A stretch of DNA of 64,000 nucleotides. It comes from Polycyclovorans algicola TG408. Its GTDB lineage: Bacteria > Pseudomonadota > Gammaproteobacteria > Nevskiales > Nevskiaceae. The position numbers and the translations under genes are program-made. The notes beneath the pieces were generated by a model. The model ran no database searches, was not told the DNA's origin, and was given only the letters and a program-made list of their open reading frames with translations. This document shows, piece by piece, positions 19,866 to 28,964 of this stretch. How positions within the stretch are numbered: the first letter of the stretch is position 1; each line of letters begins with the position of its first letter. The stretch lies in the NCBI RefSeq assembly GCF_000711245.1, contig NZ_JOMH01000001.1, positions 3,218,830-3,282,829 on the forward strand. Direction: 5' to 3'.

Positions 19866-21076
19866 CGCGGGCGCCGTAGCGTGGTCAATACAACCAACAC
19901 TGCCAGATGTAGCGGCAGCCAAAACAGCAGCCAGTGCAGGTGCTGCTGGGCGGCGGGCAGTAGCTGGCCGAGCAGCGCCACCAGCGTTGTAGCCACCGGC
20001 AAGACCAGCAGCCCGACACCCAGCGTCCTCAGCGGGGCCCGGCGACAGGCACAGACGATCAGCATCGGCACCAGCAACAGCGAGGCCGGCGAAAACGCCA
20101 TCAGGCTGAGGTTGCCGTGCATCACCTCGTGATCAGTCAGCGTCCAGCCCAGTAGCAGCACCCAGCCGACCAGTCCACTGACCAGCACGGCAAGAAACGC
20201 GAAAGTCCAGGCCAAGCGGGCGGCGGCCGTCGCCCCGCCCCGCCCCGTTTGTGCGCCCCAGCCGGCAAGCAGCAACAAGGCGCCCGCGCCGGTCAGACCA
20301 CTCACGGCAAACGGCATCACCAGCTTCGGTGCCGAATCAACACCGCCCGACGTATCGCCGGGCACCCGCATTTGCTCGCTGCGCACCAGCGGGCGGCCAT
20401 CGGCAAGGCGCACCTGGCGCACGCCGTCCATCAAGACCTCAGGCAGAAAGCTGCGTTGCCAAAGCGTGATCGGTCGGTCGGTCGACGGCCCCAGCAGCAC
20501 GTCGGTCAGCCACATCATGGGGGGCAGCGGCGCCATCATCCGCGCGGCATCGCTGCGGTAGGTGGCAGGCGTCATCACCGGGGTCAGCGCAGATTCGAGC
20601 GCGCCATCACTGCCGAGGTTGATCACGTCACGAACCTGGGTGCTGCAATTGGCGGTGAAGTAGTCGTAGCGGTACTCGGCATTTTCCGGCAGGGCGTTGT
20701 GCGCCAGAAACCGTGCCACCCGGCGTGCCTGTTCGGGCGAGAAATCGAGCACCTGCTCGTTCACCCAGCGGCCCTGCTCGGCGTACACCGCCAGGGTGTA
20801 ATCAAAAGGTTCGGTGGCCAGCCGGTATTGCATGCGGCCGCGCGCAAAGTTGAGCGCAAAGTTCTTCTGGCCAAAGTCGAAGATGCCGTAGTTGTAGACC
20901 GCCTCACCGCGCGCCTCGACCACGCGCAGCGCGTTGTGACCGTAACGCTGCCAATACACCTCGCCGGGTTGAAACGTCAGCAGGCTGATTTGCGGTGCTG
21001 CGGGCGGCGACGACTGGGCGCCGGCGACACCGTTCAGTGCCAGCAGCAGGAGCAACCACGGCGCCCGCCGCCACAT
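19862..21076 (-). CDS. DUF4105 / Lnb-type periplasmic-membrane protein in the lnt slot
   Basis: The 404-residue product has a signal peptide or N-terminal anchor (WLLLLLALNGVAGA-Q) and a periplasmic domain (~25-240). It then has about five hydrophobic helices (~255-400). The periplasmic part carries two conserved motifs of an NlpC/P60-like cysteine fold: YWQRYGHNALRV (His47) and DYFTANCSTQVRD (Cys144), the likely catalytic pair. This is the DUF4105 family, which I recall is now called the Lnb N-terminal periplasmic domain (lipoprotein N-acylation). It follows ybeX with a TGATG overlap, exactly where the apolipoprotein N-acyltransferase gene lnt lies in the usual miaB-ybeZ-ybeY-ybeX-lnt operon. 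Lipoprotein acylation is therefore a strong but unproven inference. Confidence 0.75.
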   Translation of the reverse strand: MWRRAPWLLLLLALNGVAGAQSSPPAAPQISLLTFQPGEVYWQRYGHNALRVVEARGEAVYNYGIFDFGQKNFALNFARGRMQYRLATEPFDYTLAVYAEQGRWVNEQVLDFSPEQARRVARFLAHNALPENAEYRYDYFTANCSTQVRDVINLGSDGALESALTPVMTPATYRSDAARMMAPLPPMMWLTDVLLGPSTDRPITLWQRSFLPEVLMDGVRQVRLADGRPLVRSEQMRVPGDTSGGVDSAPKLVMPFAVSGLTGAGALLLLAGWGAQTGRGGATAAARLAWTFAFLAVLVSGLVGWVLLLGWTLTDHEVMHGNLSLMAFSPASLLLVPMLIVCACRRAPLRTLGVGLLVLPVATTLVALLGQLLPAAQQHLHWLLFWLPLHLAVLVVLTTLRRPR

Positions 21077-21945
21077 CAGCTTGCCGACCGCATCACTTGC
21101 AGCAGGTGTAGGCGCCGCGAATCGGCACGCTGCACGTTGAAATTGAAGCCGCCGAGTTGCAGCGTCTCACCGCGTCGCGGCATGTGCCCAAAGTGATGCA
21201 CCACCAGCCCACCGATGGTGTCGAACTCGTCGTCAGGCAGTTCGCACTCGAAGTACTCGTTGAAGTCTTCGATCGGCGTCAAAGCATTGACCTGAAAGCG
21301 CCGCTCGTCCTGACGCAGGATGGTGGCGCCCTCGGCTTCGTCGTGTTCGTCGTCGATCTCACCGACGATCTGCTCCAACACGTCCTCGATGGTGACCAGC
21401 CCGGCGACGCCGCCGTACTCGTCGGCGACGATGGCCATGTGGTTGCGACCGCGCTTGAAGTCCTTGAGCAGCACATTGACGCGCTTCGACTCGGGCACAA
21501 ACACTGCGGGCCGCAGGATGTCGCGCAGTGCCAGTTCGCCCGGTCCCAGGTCAGGAATGATGGCCGCGTACTGCAGCAGGTCCTTGGCCAGTAGCACGCC
21601 GATCACTTCATCGCGGGAGTCGCCGATCACCGGATAGCGCGAGTGGCCCGACTCCACCACCAACCGCAGCAGTTGTTCCATGGGCAGGTCGGCCTCGATC
21701 ACCACCATCTGCGAGCGCGGCACCATGATGTCGCTGACTTGCGTGTCGGCGGTTTCAAGCACGCCCTGAAACATGGTCAGGGCGTCGGCGTCCATCAGCT
21801 CGGCGTCGCGGGCTTCGATGAGCACCGCCATCAGCTCTTCACGGGTCTCGGGCGCGTGCGCAAACGACTGCGTCACGCGGCGCCACCAGCGGCCTATCGG
21901 GGTATCGTCTGAAGCGGGTGTACTGGGAGGTTCGTCGTCGTTCAT
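21076..21945 (-). CDS. ybeX: CorC/YbeX family CBS-domain protein
   Basis: Cytoplasmic CBS-pair protein linked to magnesium/cobalt homeostasis and, with YbeY/YbeZ, to ribosome maintenance. The 289-residue product has two CBS motifs (~70-190; VSDIMVPRSQM, HSRYPVIGDSRDEVIGVL, GVAGLVTIEDVLEQIVGEI) and a C-terminal CorC_HlyC domain (~205-285; GLVVHHFGHMPRRGE). The ATG complementing 21943-21945 is preferred, two bases after the ybeY stop; a TTG two codons upstream is possible. The acidic linker EIDDEHDEAE is typical of the family. Confidence 0.93.
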   Translation of the reverse strand: MNDDEPPSTPASDDTPIGRWWRRVTQSFAHAPETREELMAVLIEARDAELMDADALTMFQGVLETADTQVSDIMVPRSQMVVIEADLPMEQLLRLVVESGHSRYPVIGDSRDEVIGVLLAKDLLQYAAIIPDLGPGELALRDILRPAVFVPESKRVNVLLKDFKRGRNHMAIVADEYGGVAGLVTIEDVLEQIVGEIDDEHDEAEGATILRQDERRFQVNALTPIEDFNEYFECELPDDEFDTIGGLVVHHFGHMPRRGETLQLGGFNFNVQRADSRRLHLLQVMRSAS

Positions 21946-21947
21946 TC

Positions 21948-22397
21948 TCAATAGGGGTTGCGAAACCCCAAAGCAGCCAGGATGGCTGTTTCCGTCGCTT
22001 CCATGTGGGCCGCTTCCGGCTCACATTCGTGATCAAAGCCCTGCAAATGCAAGCAGCCGTGAACCACCATGTGCGCCCAGTGAGCGCGAGGCATTTTGCC
22101 CTGCTCGGCGGCTTCCTGCGCCACCACGTCAGCGCAAATCAGCAGGTCGCCGAGCATGTCCGGCACATCGTAGCCAAACGACAGCACATTGGTCGGTTTG
22201 TCCTTGCCGCGATAACTGCGATTCAGCTCGCGCGATTCAAGGGGGTCGGCAATACGAATCGTCAATTCACCGCTTGCACCGGGCTGCAAGGCGGCGCGGG
22301 CAAATCCGCGCAGGCTGTCGGCACTGGGGATGCCGCGCGCCGGAACCGTCCGTTGCACGGTGATCTTGACGCTCGGGACATTAGGGATGCGCGCCAT
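21948..22397 (-). CDS. ybeY: Endoribonuclease / rRNA maturation factor YbeY
   Basis: Zinc-dependent RNase-like factor needed for 16S rRNA 3' maturation and 70S quality control. The metal-binding H-x3-H-x5-H motif is intact in [12 protein letters not shown], preceded by the conserved [13 protein letters not shown] and HWAHMVV. Starting at [12 protein letters not shown] gives 149 residues (155 in E. coli) and overlaps the ybeZ 3' end by 17 bases; a longer frame to 22514 lies inside ybeZ and is rejected. Confidence 0.95.
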   Translation of the reverse strand: MARIPNVPSVKITVQRTVPARGIPSADSLRGFARAALQPGASGELTIRIADPLESRELNRSYRGKDKPTNVLSFGYDVPDMLGDLLICADVVAQEAAEQGKMPRAHWAHMVVHGCLHLQGFDHECEPEAAHMEATETAILAALGFRNPY

Positions 22398-23391
22398 CCG
22401 GGTTCTGCTCTTCAAACTGTTCGTAGGCCTCGACGATGGCCTGTACCAGGGGGTGGCGCACCACGTCTTCTTTCTTGAAGTGGGTGACGCTGACACCGGG
22501 AATGTTGGCGACAATGTTCAGTGCGTGCTTGAGGCCCGACTTCTCATGACGTGGCAGGTCGATTTGCGTCACGTCGCCGGTCACCACCGCGACGCTGCCG
22601 AAACCCAGGCGCGTCAGGAACATCTTCATCTGCTCCAGGGTGGTGTTCTGCGCTTCGTCGAGAATCACGTAACTCTCGTTGAGCGTGCGGCCGCGCATGA
22701 AGGCCAACGGCGCCACCTCGATCACGTTCTTCTCGGTCAGCCGCGCGACCTTTTCGAAGCCCATCATCTCGTAAAGGGCGTCATAGAGCGGCCGCAGGTA
22801 GGGGTTGATTTTGTCGGCCATGTCGCCGGGCAAAAACCCGAGTTTTTCGCCGGCCTCTACGGCTGGGCGCACCAGCACGATGCGCCGCACGCGGTCGCGC
22901 TCGAGCGCGTTCACCGCACTGGCCACGGCCAGGTAGGTCTTGCCGGTGCCGGCCGGCCCGACACCAAAATTCAGGTCGTGCCGGTTAATGGCACTGAGAT
23001 ACGCCTTCTGCTGGACACTGCGGCCGCGCACCACGCCGCGCTTGGTGCGAATGATGACCTCCCCCTCGACCGTTTCTTCCTGCGAGGCCAGCGGCGCTTC
23101 GGCCGGTTCGGTGTGCTCGGCCAGCGCCAGGTGCACCTGTTCGGTGCCGATGGGCTGCTCTAAGGTCAGATTGAACAGGCTATTGAGCACCGCTTCGCCA
23201 CGCTGCGCATCGGCACGGGTCCCCACCAACTGGAACAGGTTGCCGCGATTGCGGATCTCGATGCCCAGCCGCAGCTCGATCTGCCGAAGGTGAGCGTCGA
23301 ACGGCCCGGCGAGGTTGGCCAGCCGACCGGCGTCATCCGGCGCCAGCACCACATCAATCCGGGCCTGGGCAGGCCGTGTGGGAGACGTCAT
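22381..23391 (-). CDS. ybeZ: PhoH-like ATPase YbeZ
   Basis: Cytoplasmic P-loop ATPase of the PhoH family that partners YbeY. The 336-residue product has an N-terminal KH-like region (~1-110) and the PhoH ATPase with Walker [12 protein letters not shown], Walker [12 protein letters not shown], and the conserved [18 protein letters not shown]. It overlaps miaB by 4 bases (ATGA), so the operon is tightly coupled. Confidence 0.96.
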   Translation of the reverse strand: MTSPTRPAQARIDVVLAPDDAGRLANLAGPFDAHLRQIELRLGIEIRNRGNLFQLVGTRADAQRGEAVLNSLFNLTLEQPIGTEQVHLALAEHTEPAEAPLASQEETVEGEVIIRTKRGVVRGRSVQQKAYLSAINRHDLNFGVGPAGTGKTYLAVASAVNALERDRVRRIVLVRPAVEAGEKLGFLPGDMADKINPYLRPLYDALYEMMGFEKVARLTEKNVIEVAPLAFMRGRTLNESYVILDEAQNTTLEQMKMFLTRLGFGSVAVVTGDVTQIDLPRHEKSGLKHALNIVANIPGVSVTHFKKEDVVRHPLVQAIVEAYEQFEEQNPDGAHP

Positions 23392-24725
23392 GGGGTCGGG
23401 GCAACCCAGCGGCCGCGCAGCGAGTTGGGCTGAGACTCGGTTACCACCACGTCGGTGAACTGACCAATCAGCGATTCCGGCGCCTCGAAATTGATCCAGC
23501 GATTGGTGCTGGTCCGGCCGGCGATCTGCCCGCCCCCCTTCTTGGCAATTTTTTCGACCAGCACCGTCTGTCGACTGCCGACCAGGGCTTCCTTGAACTC
23601 GGTGTCGAGCCCGCGAATACGATTCTGCAGCAGGCTCAAGCGCTGCTTCTTGACCTCGGGCGGCACGTTGTCGCGAAGATTCGATGCCGGGGTGCCGGGA
23701 CGCGGGCTGTAAACGAAGCTGAAGGCGCCGTCGAAACCGGCCTCGGCGATCAAGTCCATGGTTTCAACGAAATCGAGGTCCGACTCAGACGGAAACCCGA
23801 CAATGAAATCCGATGACAGCGAGATGTCGGGCCGCGCGGCACGAATACGTTTGATCTTGGCGAGATAGTCGGCGCGCGTGTAACCGCGCTTCATCATCCC
23901 GAGAATGCGGTCGGCGCCGCTTTGCACCGGCAAATGCAAATAGCTGGCGAGCTTGGGCTCATCGGCGAACGAGTCAATCAGCGCGTCGGTGAATTCCGCC
24001 GGATGGCTGGTGGTGTAGCGGATGCGCTTGAGGCCGTCGAAGCGCGCCAGATAGGTGATCAGCAGCGCCAAGTCACAAAGCTCACCGCTCTTGCCCATGG
24101 GGCCGCGGTAAGCGTTGACGTTTTGACCGAGCAGGTTGATTTCCTTCACGCCCTGATCGACCAACTGCGCGCACTCGGTGAGCACGTCGTCCAGCGGACG
24201 ACTGACTTCGGTGCCACGGGTATAGGGCACCACGCAGAAGGTGCAGTACTTCGAGCAGCCTTCCATGATGCTGACGAACGCGGTCACGCCCTCGGCACGC
24301 GGCTCCGGCAGACGATCGAACTTCTCGATCTCGGGAAAGCTGATGTCCACGGCAGGCTTGTGGGTGCGCCGCGTGGTGTCGAGCAGTTCGGGCAGGCGAT
24401 GGAGGGTCTGTGGCCCGAACACCAGGTCGACCATTGGGGCGCGCTTGGCGATGGCCTCACCTTCCTGACTGGCGACACAGCCCCCGACGCCAATGACGCG
24501 GTCCGGTTTGGCGGCTTTCCAGTCCTTCCAGCGGCCGAGCTCGGAGAACACTTTCTCCTGGGCCTTTTCACGGACCGAGCAGGTGTTGAGCAGCAGCAGA
24601 TCGGCCTCGTCCGCATCCTGCGTGCGGGTGTAGCCGTGCGAGGCATCGAGCACGCTCGCCATCTTGGCCGAGTCGTAATCGTTCATCTGACACCCGTAGG
24701 TGATGAGGTAAAGCTTTTTGGACAT
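23388..24725 (-). CDS. miaB: tRNA-2-methylthio-N6-dimethylallyladenosine synthase
   Basis: Radical-SAM methylthiotransferase that modifies A37 of tRNAs reading UNN codons. The 445-residue product has the UPF0004 N-terminal domain with three cluster cysteines ([22 protein letters not shown]), the radical-SAM CxxxCxxC loop ([15 protein letters not shown]) and a C-terminal TRAM domain (~380-443; [13 protein letters not shown]). It heads the minus-strand string miaB-ybeZ-ybeY-ybeX-DUF4105-DUF2461. Confidence 0.97.
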   Translation of the reverse strand: MSKKLYLITYGCQMNDYDSAKMASVLDASHGYTRTQDADEADLLLLNTCSVREKAQEKVFSELGRWKDWKAAKPDRVIGVGGCVASQEGEAIAKRAPMVDLVFGPQTLHRLPELLDTTRRTHKPAVDISFPEIEKFDRLPEPRAEGVTAFVSIMEGCSKYCTFCVVPYTRGTEVSRPLDDVLTECAQLVDQGVKEINLLGQNVNAYRGPMGKSGELCDLALLITYLARFDGLKRIRYTTSHPAEFTDALIDSFADEPKLASYLHLPVQSGADRILGMMKRGYTRADYLAKIKRIRAARPDISLSSDFIVGFPSESDLDFVETMDLIAEAGFDGAFSFVYSPRPGTPASNLRDNVPPEVKKQRLSLLQNRIRGLDTEFKEALVGSRQTVLVEKIAKKGGGQIAGRTSTNRWINFEAPESLIGQFTDVVVTESQPNSLRGRWVAPTP

Positions 24726-24791
24726 GCTGGGGACTATGACGCAACGGCGCGCAGTATAACGGGCGCCCGGCTGCGGCCGGTGACGCCGCGC

Positions 24792-25220
24792 TCAGAGCCG
24801 CTTGACCCAGTCTGACGTCCCGCTCTCGATCTCGGCGTAAATGCGCTCGAATTCGCGGCGTGGCATGCCGTAGGGGTCGTCGACATCGACGTTGCCCTGC
24901 CAGCGCAGCCACTTTTGCACTTTGCCGCGATGCTGCGGGTAGCGCCGCGTGAGTTCATCGACGTGACCTTGATCCATGACCAGCACCAGATCGGCGGCCT
25001 GCATCATCTCGCCGGTGAGCTGCCGCGCACGATGCGCGTCGAGGGTGACGCCGGCGTCGGTGCAGACCGACACCGAGTGTGGATCGGCCGGCCAGCCAAC
25101 CATCGCGCCGATACCGGCCGAATGCACCTGCCGCGCCGGCAGCGCCGCCTTGAGCAGCGCCTCGGCAATCGGACTGCGACATATGTTGCCGGTGCACAGC
25201 ACCAGGATATTGTTGAACAT
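24792..25220 (-). CDS. Low-molecular-weight protein-tyrosine phosphatase
   Basis: Likely protein-tyrosine phosphatase, like Wzb/Etp, which act on BY-kinases in exopolysaccharide control. The start MFNNILVLCTGN is chosen over a codon four residues earlier. The active-site loop C-x5-R-S is intact (LCTGNICRSP) and the general-acid Asp is in DDPYGM. Product 142 residues, standard length. No tyrosine kinase or capsule gene is nearby, so the partner is unknown; an arsenate-reductase-like role is less likely given the Wzb-type length and motif. Confidence 0.92.
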   Translation of the reverse strand: MFNNILVLCTGNICRSPIAEALLKAALPARQVHSAGIGAMVGWPADPHSVSVCTDAGVTLDAHRARQLTGEMMQAADLVLVMDQGHVDELTRRYPQHRGKVQKWLRWQGNVDVDDPYGMPRREFERIYAEIESGTSDWVKRL

Positions 25221-25412
25221 CGTGAAGACCAATCCTTAAATACAAGCCTGAGCTGCGGTGGGGCACTTCCAACAGGCATCCGGCGCGGGCGCCGAACACA
25301 CGGATGAAAACCGGCAGCGGCAGGATTTTATGTTTTTGACTGTTCCTTCGCGCCTTTTTTGTCGGCCGCTGTCGTGCCCCCCACCGCAACGCCGGTGGCA
25401 GCATGCGTGTCT

Positions 25413-26387
25413 TCAGGGCACCAAGACGACTTTGCCGGTCACCTTGCGGTCGAGCAGGTCCTGCAGCGCCTGCGGCGCCTGGTCGAGCGCGTAGGTCTGC
25501 GAAATCACCGGCTTGAAACGGCCGGCGTCGTACCAAGCGGCCAATTGCGCAAAGTTGGCGGCGTTGGTCGCCGGTTCGCGCGCCGTGAACGCACCCCAAA
25601 ACACGCCTTTGGCAGCCATTTCCTTGAGCAGCAGACGGTTGGCCGGCAACTCGGGAATATTGCCCTCGGCAAAACCGACGATGAGGTAGCGGCAGCCCCA
25701 GCCGGCCGCCGACAGGCAGTCGCGTGCAAGCGGGCCTCCGACGGGGTCGAAGATCACGTCGACACCCTGCCCGCGCGTCAACGCCTTGACCGAATCCTTG
25801 AGCGAGGTGTCACGATAATTGATGCCGTCGTCGGCGCCCTGCTCTCGGGCCAGTGCCAGCTTGGCGTCGCTGGACGCCGCCGCGATCACGCGGGCGCCCA
25901 TCAATTTGCCGAGTTGCACCGCCGCCAGCCCGACACCGCCGGCAGCGCCGAGCACCAGTAGCGTTTCACCCGCCTTGAGTGCCGCGCACTGAATCAGTGC
26001 ATGGCTGACGGTGCCGTACACCAAACCGTAACCGCCGCCCTCGGTCAGCGACATGCCGGCCGGCAGCGGCACGCAGGCCGCTTCGGGCGCGACCGCCTGA
26101 CTGGCGTAGCCGCCGACCGGAGTAAAGGCCGCCACGCGGTCGCCTACCTTGAGGCGGCTGACCTGGTCCCCGACCTCGACCACCTCGCCCGCCACTTCGG
26201 CGCCGGGGACGAACGGCGGCTCGGCGCGATATTGATACTTGCCTTGAATGATCAGCGTGTCGGGAAAATTCACCCCTGCGGCCGCCACGGCAATGCGCAC
26301 CTCGCGCGGACCCGGCTTGGGGTCGGACAGTGACTGCAAGTCGAGCAGCGCAGGACCACCGAACTGCGTACAAACGATGGCTTTCAA
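25413..26387 (-). CDS. NADPH:quinone oxidoreductase family (MDR, zinc-independent)
   Basis: Medium-chain dehydrogenase/reductase predicted to reduce quinones or enones with NADPH. The TTG start complementing 26385-26387 (LKAIVCTQFGGP) is chosen because GGAG lies seven bases upstream and the family begins there; the frame stays open further upstream without homology. The catalytic fold has VPGAEVAGEVVEVG, the Rossmann motif GAAGGVGLAAVQLGKLMGA and VIFDPVGG, and lacks zinc-binding cysteines. Product 324 residues. It lies divergent from rpoN, where lptB is found in most gammaproteobacteria. Confidence 0.88.
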   Translation of the reverse strand: MKAIVCTQFGGPALLDLQSLSDPKPGPREVRIAVAAAGVNFPDTLIIQGKYQYRAEPPFVPGAEVAGEVVEVGDQVSRLKVGDRVAAFTPVGGYASQAVAPEAACVPLPAGMSLTEGGGYGLVYGTVSHALIQCAALKAGETLLVLGAAGGVGLAAVQLGKLMGARVIAAASSDAKLALAREQGADDGINYRDTSLKDSVKALTRGQGVDVIFDPVGGPLARDCLSAAGWGCRYLIVGFAEGNIPELPANRLLLKEMAAKGVFWGAFTAREPATNAANFAQLAAWYDAGRFKPVISQTYALDQAPQALQDLLDRKVTGKVVLVP

Positions 26388-26470
26388 AGGGCAACTCCAG
26401 ACCGGGGGGAGCGCTACCATAACCCGGTCGGCCAACCACTGAGGGGCCGTGCAAGCACCGTTTGGCGGCC

Positions 26471-26498
26471 TTGACAATCAACTTACTTGCAATATTCA
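26471..26498 (+). promoter_or_regulatory. Candidate promoter for rpoN
   Basis: TTGACA (26471-26476), a 16-base spacer and TATTCA (26493-26498) precede rpoN by about 55 bases. A second good -10-like hexamer, TATGAT, lies at 26512-26517. The -35 is consensus; which -10 is used is unclear. Confidence 0.5.
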
Positions 26499-26552
26499 TG
26501 CCGGTTCTGGCTATGATGCGGACATGGTCCCGATCAACGCTGAACCCTGGTC

Positions 26553-28025
26553 ATGAAAGCCGCGCTAAGCCTACGAATGGGCCAATCGCTGTCGATGACG
26601 CCTGCCCTGCAACAGGCCATCCGGCTGCTGCAATTGTCCAGTCTCGACCTTGAACTGGAGATTCAACAGGCTCTGGACGGCAACGTGATGCTGGAGCGCG
26701 ACGAGGCTGAAGGCACGGACGACAGCGCGCCCGCCGAAATCGACGAAGCCGCTGACGACACCGGCGTGACGGTTCGCGAGGGCCCCGAGGCGGAGGTCTT
26801 TGGCGATGCCGAGGTGTTGGGCGAAAGCCTGCCGGTCGATGCCGACTGGAGCGACTGCTGCGACCTCGACCCCAGCCCCAGCAGCGGCACGCCCAACGAC
26901 GAGTTGCAGCAATTCCTCGATGCCAATCGCTCGGCCGCGCGCACCCTTTACGACCACCTGCTTGAGCAATTGCAACTCTGCGAACTGCGCGGCGTGATGG
27001 CCGACATCGGTCTTCATCTGATCGACTCGGTGGATGCCGAAGGCTACCTGCGCGAATTCGAGTCGGTGGCCGACGACCTGCGCAAGCGCTACGGCGTCAG
27101 CGACGCGCAAATCGACGAGGCGCTTGAAACCGTGCAGGGCTTTGATCCTTCGGGCGTTGCCGCACGCGATCTGCGCGAATGCCTGCAACTGCAACTCTGG
27201 AACCTGTCGTCACGCACGCCAGGCGCGACCACCGCACTGCGGCTGGTTGAAGGCCATCTGGCGCGGCTGCCGCAGACGCCCGACGCGACCTTGGCCAATC
27301 AACTCAAGGTCAGCGTCAGCGAAATCGACCATGCCCGCACGCTGATCCGCAGCCTGCAGCCGCACCCCGGCAGGCCGTTCATGGACCATGAGTCCAACTA
27401 CGTCGCGCCCGACGTGTTCGTCCGCCGCGACAAGGACCGCTGGCAGGTCAGCCTCAACCCGGCGCACCGGCCCAAGGTGCGCATCAATTCGGTGTATCCG
27501 CAGCTGATCAAGCGCGCCGACGCTAGCCCCGACCAGAAGCTGATGAAGGGTCATCTGCAGGAAGCCCGGCAATTCATCCATGCGCTTGAGGCGCGGAACG
27601 AAACGCTGTTGCGCGTTGCCCAAGCCATAGTTGAAAGCCAACGTGCTTTTCTGGAATATGGACCGGAGGCCATGCGGCCGATGGTGTTACGCGACATATC
27701 AGCGCAATTGGGGATACACGAATCCACCGTGTCGAGAGCCACCGCGAACAAGTACATGGCGACACCGCGCGGGCTCTTCGAGCTGAAGTTCTTTTTTTCC
27801 AGCCATGTCTCGACCACCGAAGGCGGCACCGCGTCAGCGACCGCCATCCAAGCCATCATCAAGCGGTTGGTGGCGGCCGAGCCCGCAGACCAACCCTTGT
27901 CCGATTCCGCCCTCTCAGACCAGATTCTGGCCGAGGGCATCAAGGTCGCTCGTCGCACGGTCGCCAAGTACCGCGAAGGTCTTGGCATTGCACCGTCGCA
28001 CGAACGCAGGAGCGTGTTTTCGTGA
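26553..28025 (+). CDS. rpoN: RNA polymerase sigma-54 factor
   Basis: Alternative sigma factor for enhancer-dependent promoters. Region I is the Gln/Leu-rich N-terminus (LRMGQSLSMTPALQQAIRLL) and region II is an acidic linker (~45-110). The core-binding domain follows (ESVADDLRKRYG, GFDPSGVAARDLRECL), then the HTH (ISAQLGIHESTVSRATANKY) and the RpoN box (ARRTVAKYRE). At 490 residues it is of normal length. The downstream order hpf-ptsN is canonical, but the usual lptA-lptB genes are absent upstream. Confidence 0.97.
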   Translation: MKAALSLRMGQSLSMTPALQQAIRLLQLSSLDLELEIQQALDGNVMLERDEAEGTDDSAPAEIDEAADDTGVTVREGPEAEVFGDAEVLGESLPVDADWSDCCDLDPSPSSGTPNDELQQFLDANRSAARTLYDHLLEQLQLCELRGVMADIGLHLIDSVDAEGYLREFESVADDLRKRYGVSDAQIDEALETVQGFDPSGVAARDLRECLQLQLWNLSSRTPGATTALRLVEGHLARLPQTPDATLANQLKVSVSEIDHARTLIRSLQPHPGRPFMDHESNYVAPDVFVRRDKDRWQVSLNPAHRPKVRINSVYPQLIKRADASPDQKLMKGHLQEARQFIHALEARNETLLRVAQAIVESQRAFLEYGPEAMRPMVLRDISAQLGIHESTVSRATANKYMATPRGLFELKFFFSSHVSTTEGGTASATAIQAIIKRLVAAEPADQPLSDSALSDQILAEGIKVARRTVAKYREGLGIAPSHERRSVFS

Positions 28026-28103
28026 GGGCTCGCCAACCCCCCACGAAGTGACACGCGTTCAACCCGCCGGGCTTCCCCCGGCATTCAAGGCAGGAGCGTC
28101 TAG

Positions 28104-28427
28104 ATGAACCTTAATCTGTCAGGCCACCATGTCGACTTAACCCCCGCGCTGCGCGAATACGTGCACGAAAAACTCAAGCGGGTGGAGCGCCACTTCGATC
28201 ACCTCATCAGCGCGGAAATCGTGCTCACGGTCGAAAAAGACCGCCAAAAAGCCGAAGCCACCGTGCACGCCTCGGGTGCCGACCTGCACGCTGAAGCCAC
28301 CGAAACCGACATGTATGCGGCCATTGACCGTCTCATGGACAAGCTCGACCGCCAGACTCGCCGCCACAAGGACAAGGTGCGCGATCATCATCAGGAAGAA
28401 GCGCATAAGCGCATGACCATCCAGTAA
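28104..28427 (+). CDS. hpf: Ribosome hibernation promoting factor (short HPF)
   Basis: Binds the 30S decoding region and promotes 100S dimers in stationary phase. The 107-residue product shows the HPF/YfiA fold signature (LTPALREYVHEKLKRVERHFD, ADLHAEATETDMYAAIDRLMDKLDRQ split across two blocks) and lacks the long C-terminal extension, so it is the short form. GCAGGAGCG lies upstream of the ATG. Second gene of the rpoN cluster. Confidence 0.95.
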   Translation: MNLNLSGHHVDLTPALREYVHEKLKRVERHFDHLISAEIVLTVEKDRQKAEATVHASGADLHAEATETDMYAAIDRLMDKLDRQTRRHKDKVRDHHQEEAHKRMTIQ

Positions 28428-28435
28428 GCTTTACC

Positions 28436-28467
28436 GCCCGGGCGCCGCTGATCGGCGACGCCCGGGC
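28436..28467 (+). other. Stable hairpin between hpf and ptsN
   Basis: GCCCGGGCG and CGCCCGGGC flank CCG/CGG, forming a very GC-rich stem-loop with a small bulge. No U tract follows, so it is more likely an mRNA processing or stabilising structure than a terminator. Confidence 0.6.
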
Positions 28468-28494
28468 CCTTTACCGAGAACAACGGCGGACTGC

Positions 28495-28956
28495 ATGACC
28501 ATCAGCGACATTCTGGGAGCGGATCGCGTCGTATCCGGTGTCACGTTCACAAGCAAGAAGAAGGCGCTTGAAGAACTCTCCAATCTGCTGACCCTGGGCC
28601 AACCCTCACTGTCGGCCAGCGATGTCCTCGGCAGCCTCACCGCCCGCGAGAAACTCGGCAGCACCGGTCTCGGACGCGGCGTCGCCATTCCCCACGGCAG
28701 ACTGGCCGGCGTCAACAAGGCCATCGGTGCCTTCATGCGCCTCAAGCACCCGCTGGACTACGATGCCCACGACGCCACCCGTGTCGACCTGATGTTTGGC
28801 CTGCTTGTGCCGCAAACCGCCACCGAAGCACACCTCAAACACCTCGCCGCCATCGCCGAAATGTTTTCCGACGAGGCGTTCTGCGCCCGCCTGCGCAGCA
28901 CCGAAGACAGTGCACCGCTGCACGGGCTGGTGACGCAATACCAGCCGCCGCAGTAG
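28495..28956 (+). CDS. ptsN: Nitrogen-PTS EIIA component
   Basis: EIIA-Ntr regulates potassium transport, phosphate signalling and other targets according to its phosphorylation state. The 153-residue product has the EIIA fold with phospho-acceptor His67 in GVAIPHGRL, preceded by SLTAREKLGSTGLG. It lies between hpf and the hprK-like gene and is separated from the latter by only 8 bases. Confidence 0.95.
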   Translation: MTISDILGADRVVSGVTFTSKKKALEELSNLLTLGQPSLSASDVLGSLTAREKLGSTGLGRGVAIPHGRLAGVNKAIGAFMRLKHPLDYDAHDATRVDLMFGLLVPQTATEAHLKHLAAIAEMFSDEAFCARLRSTEDSAPLHGLVTQYQPPQ

Positions 28957-28964
28957 CGCCGCCC

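Noticed and set aside
28436-28467. hpf-ptsN hairpin as a transcription terminator
   Set aside because: No U tract follows; the downstream genes are clearly part of the same cluster. Kept as a structured element only.
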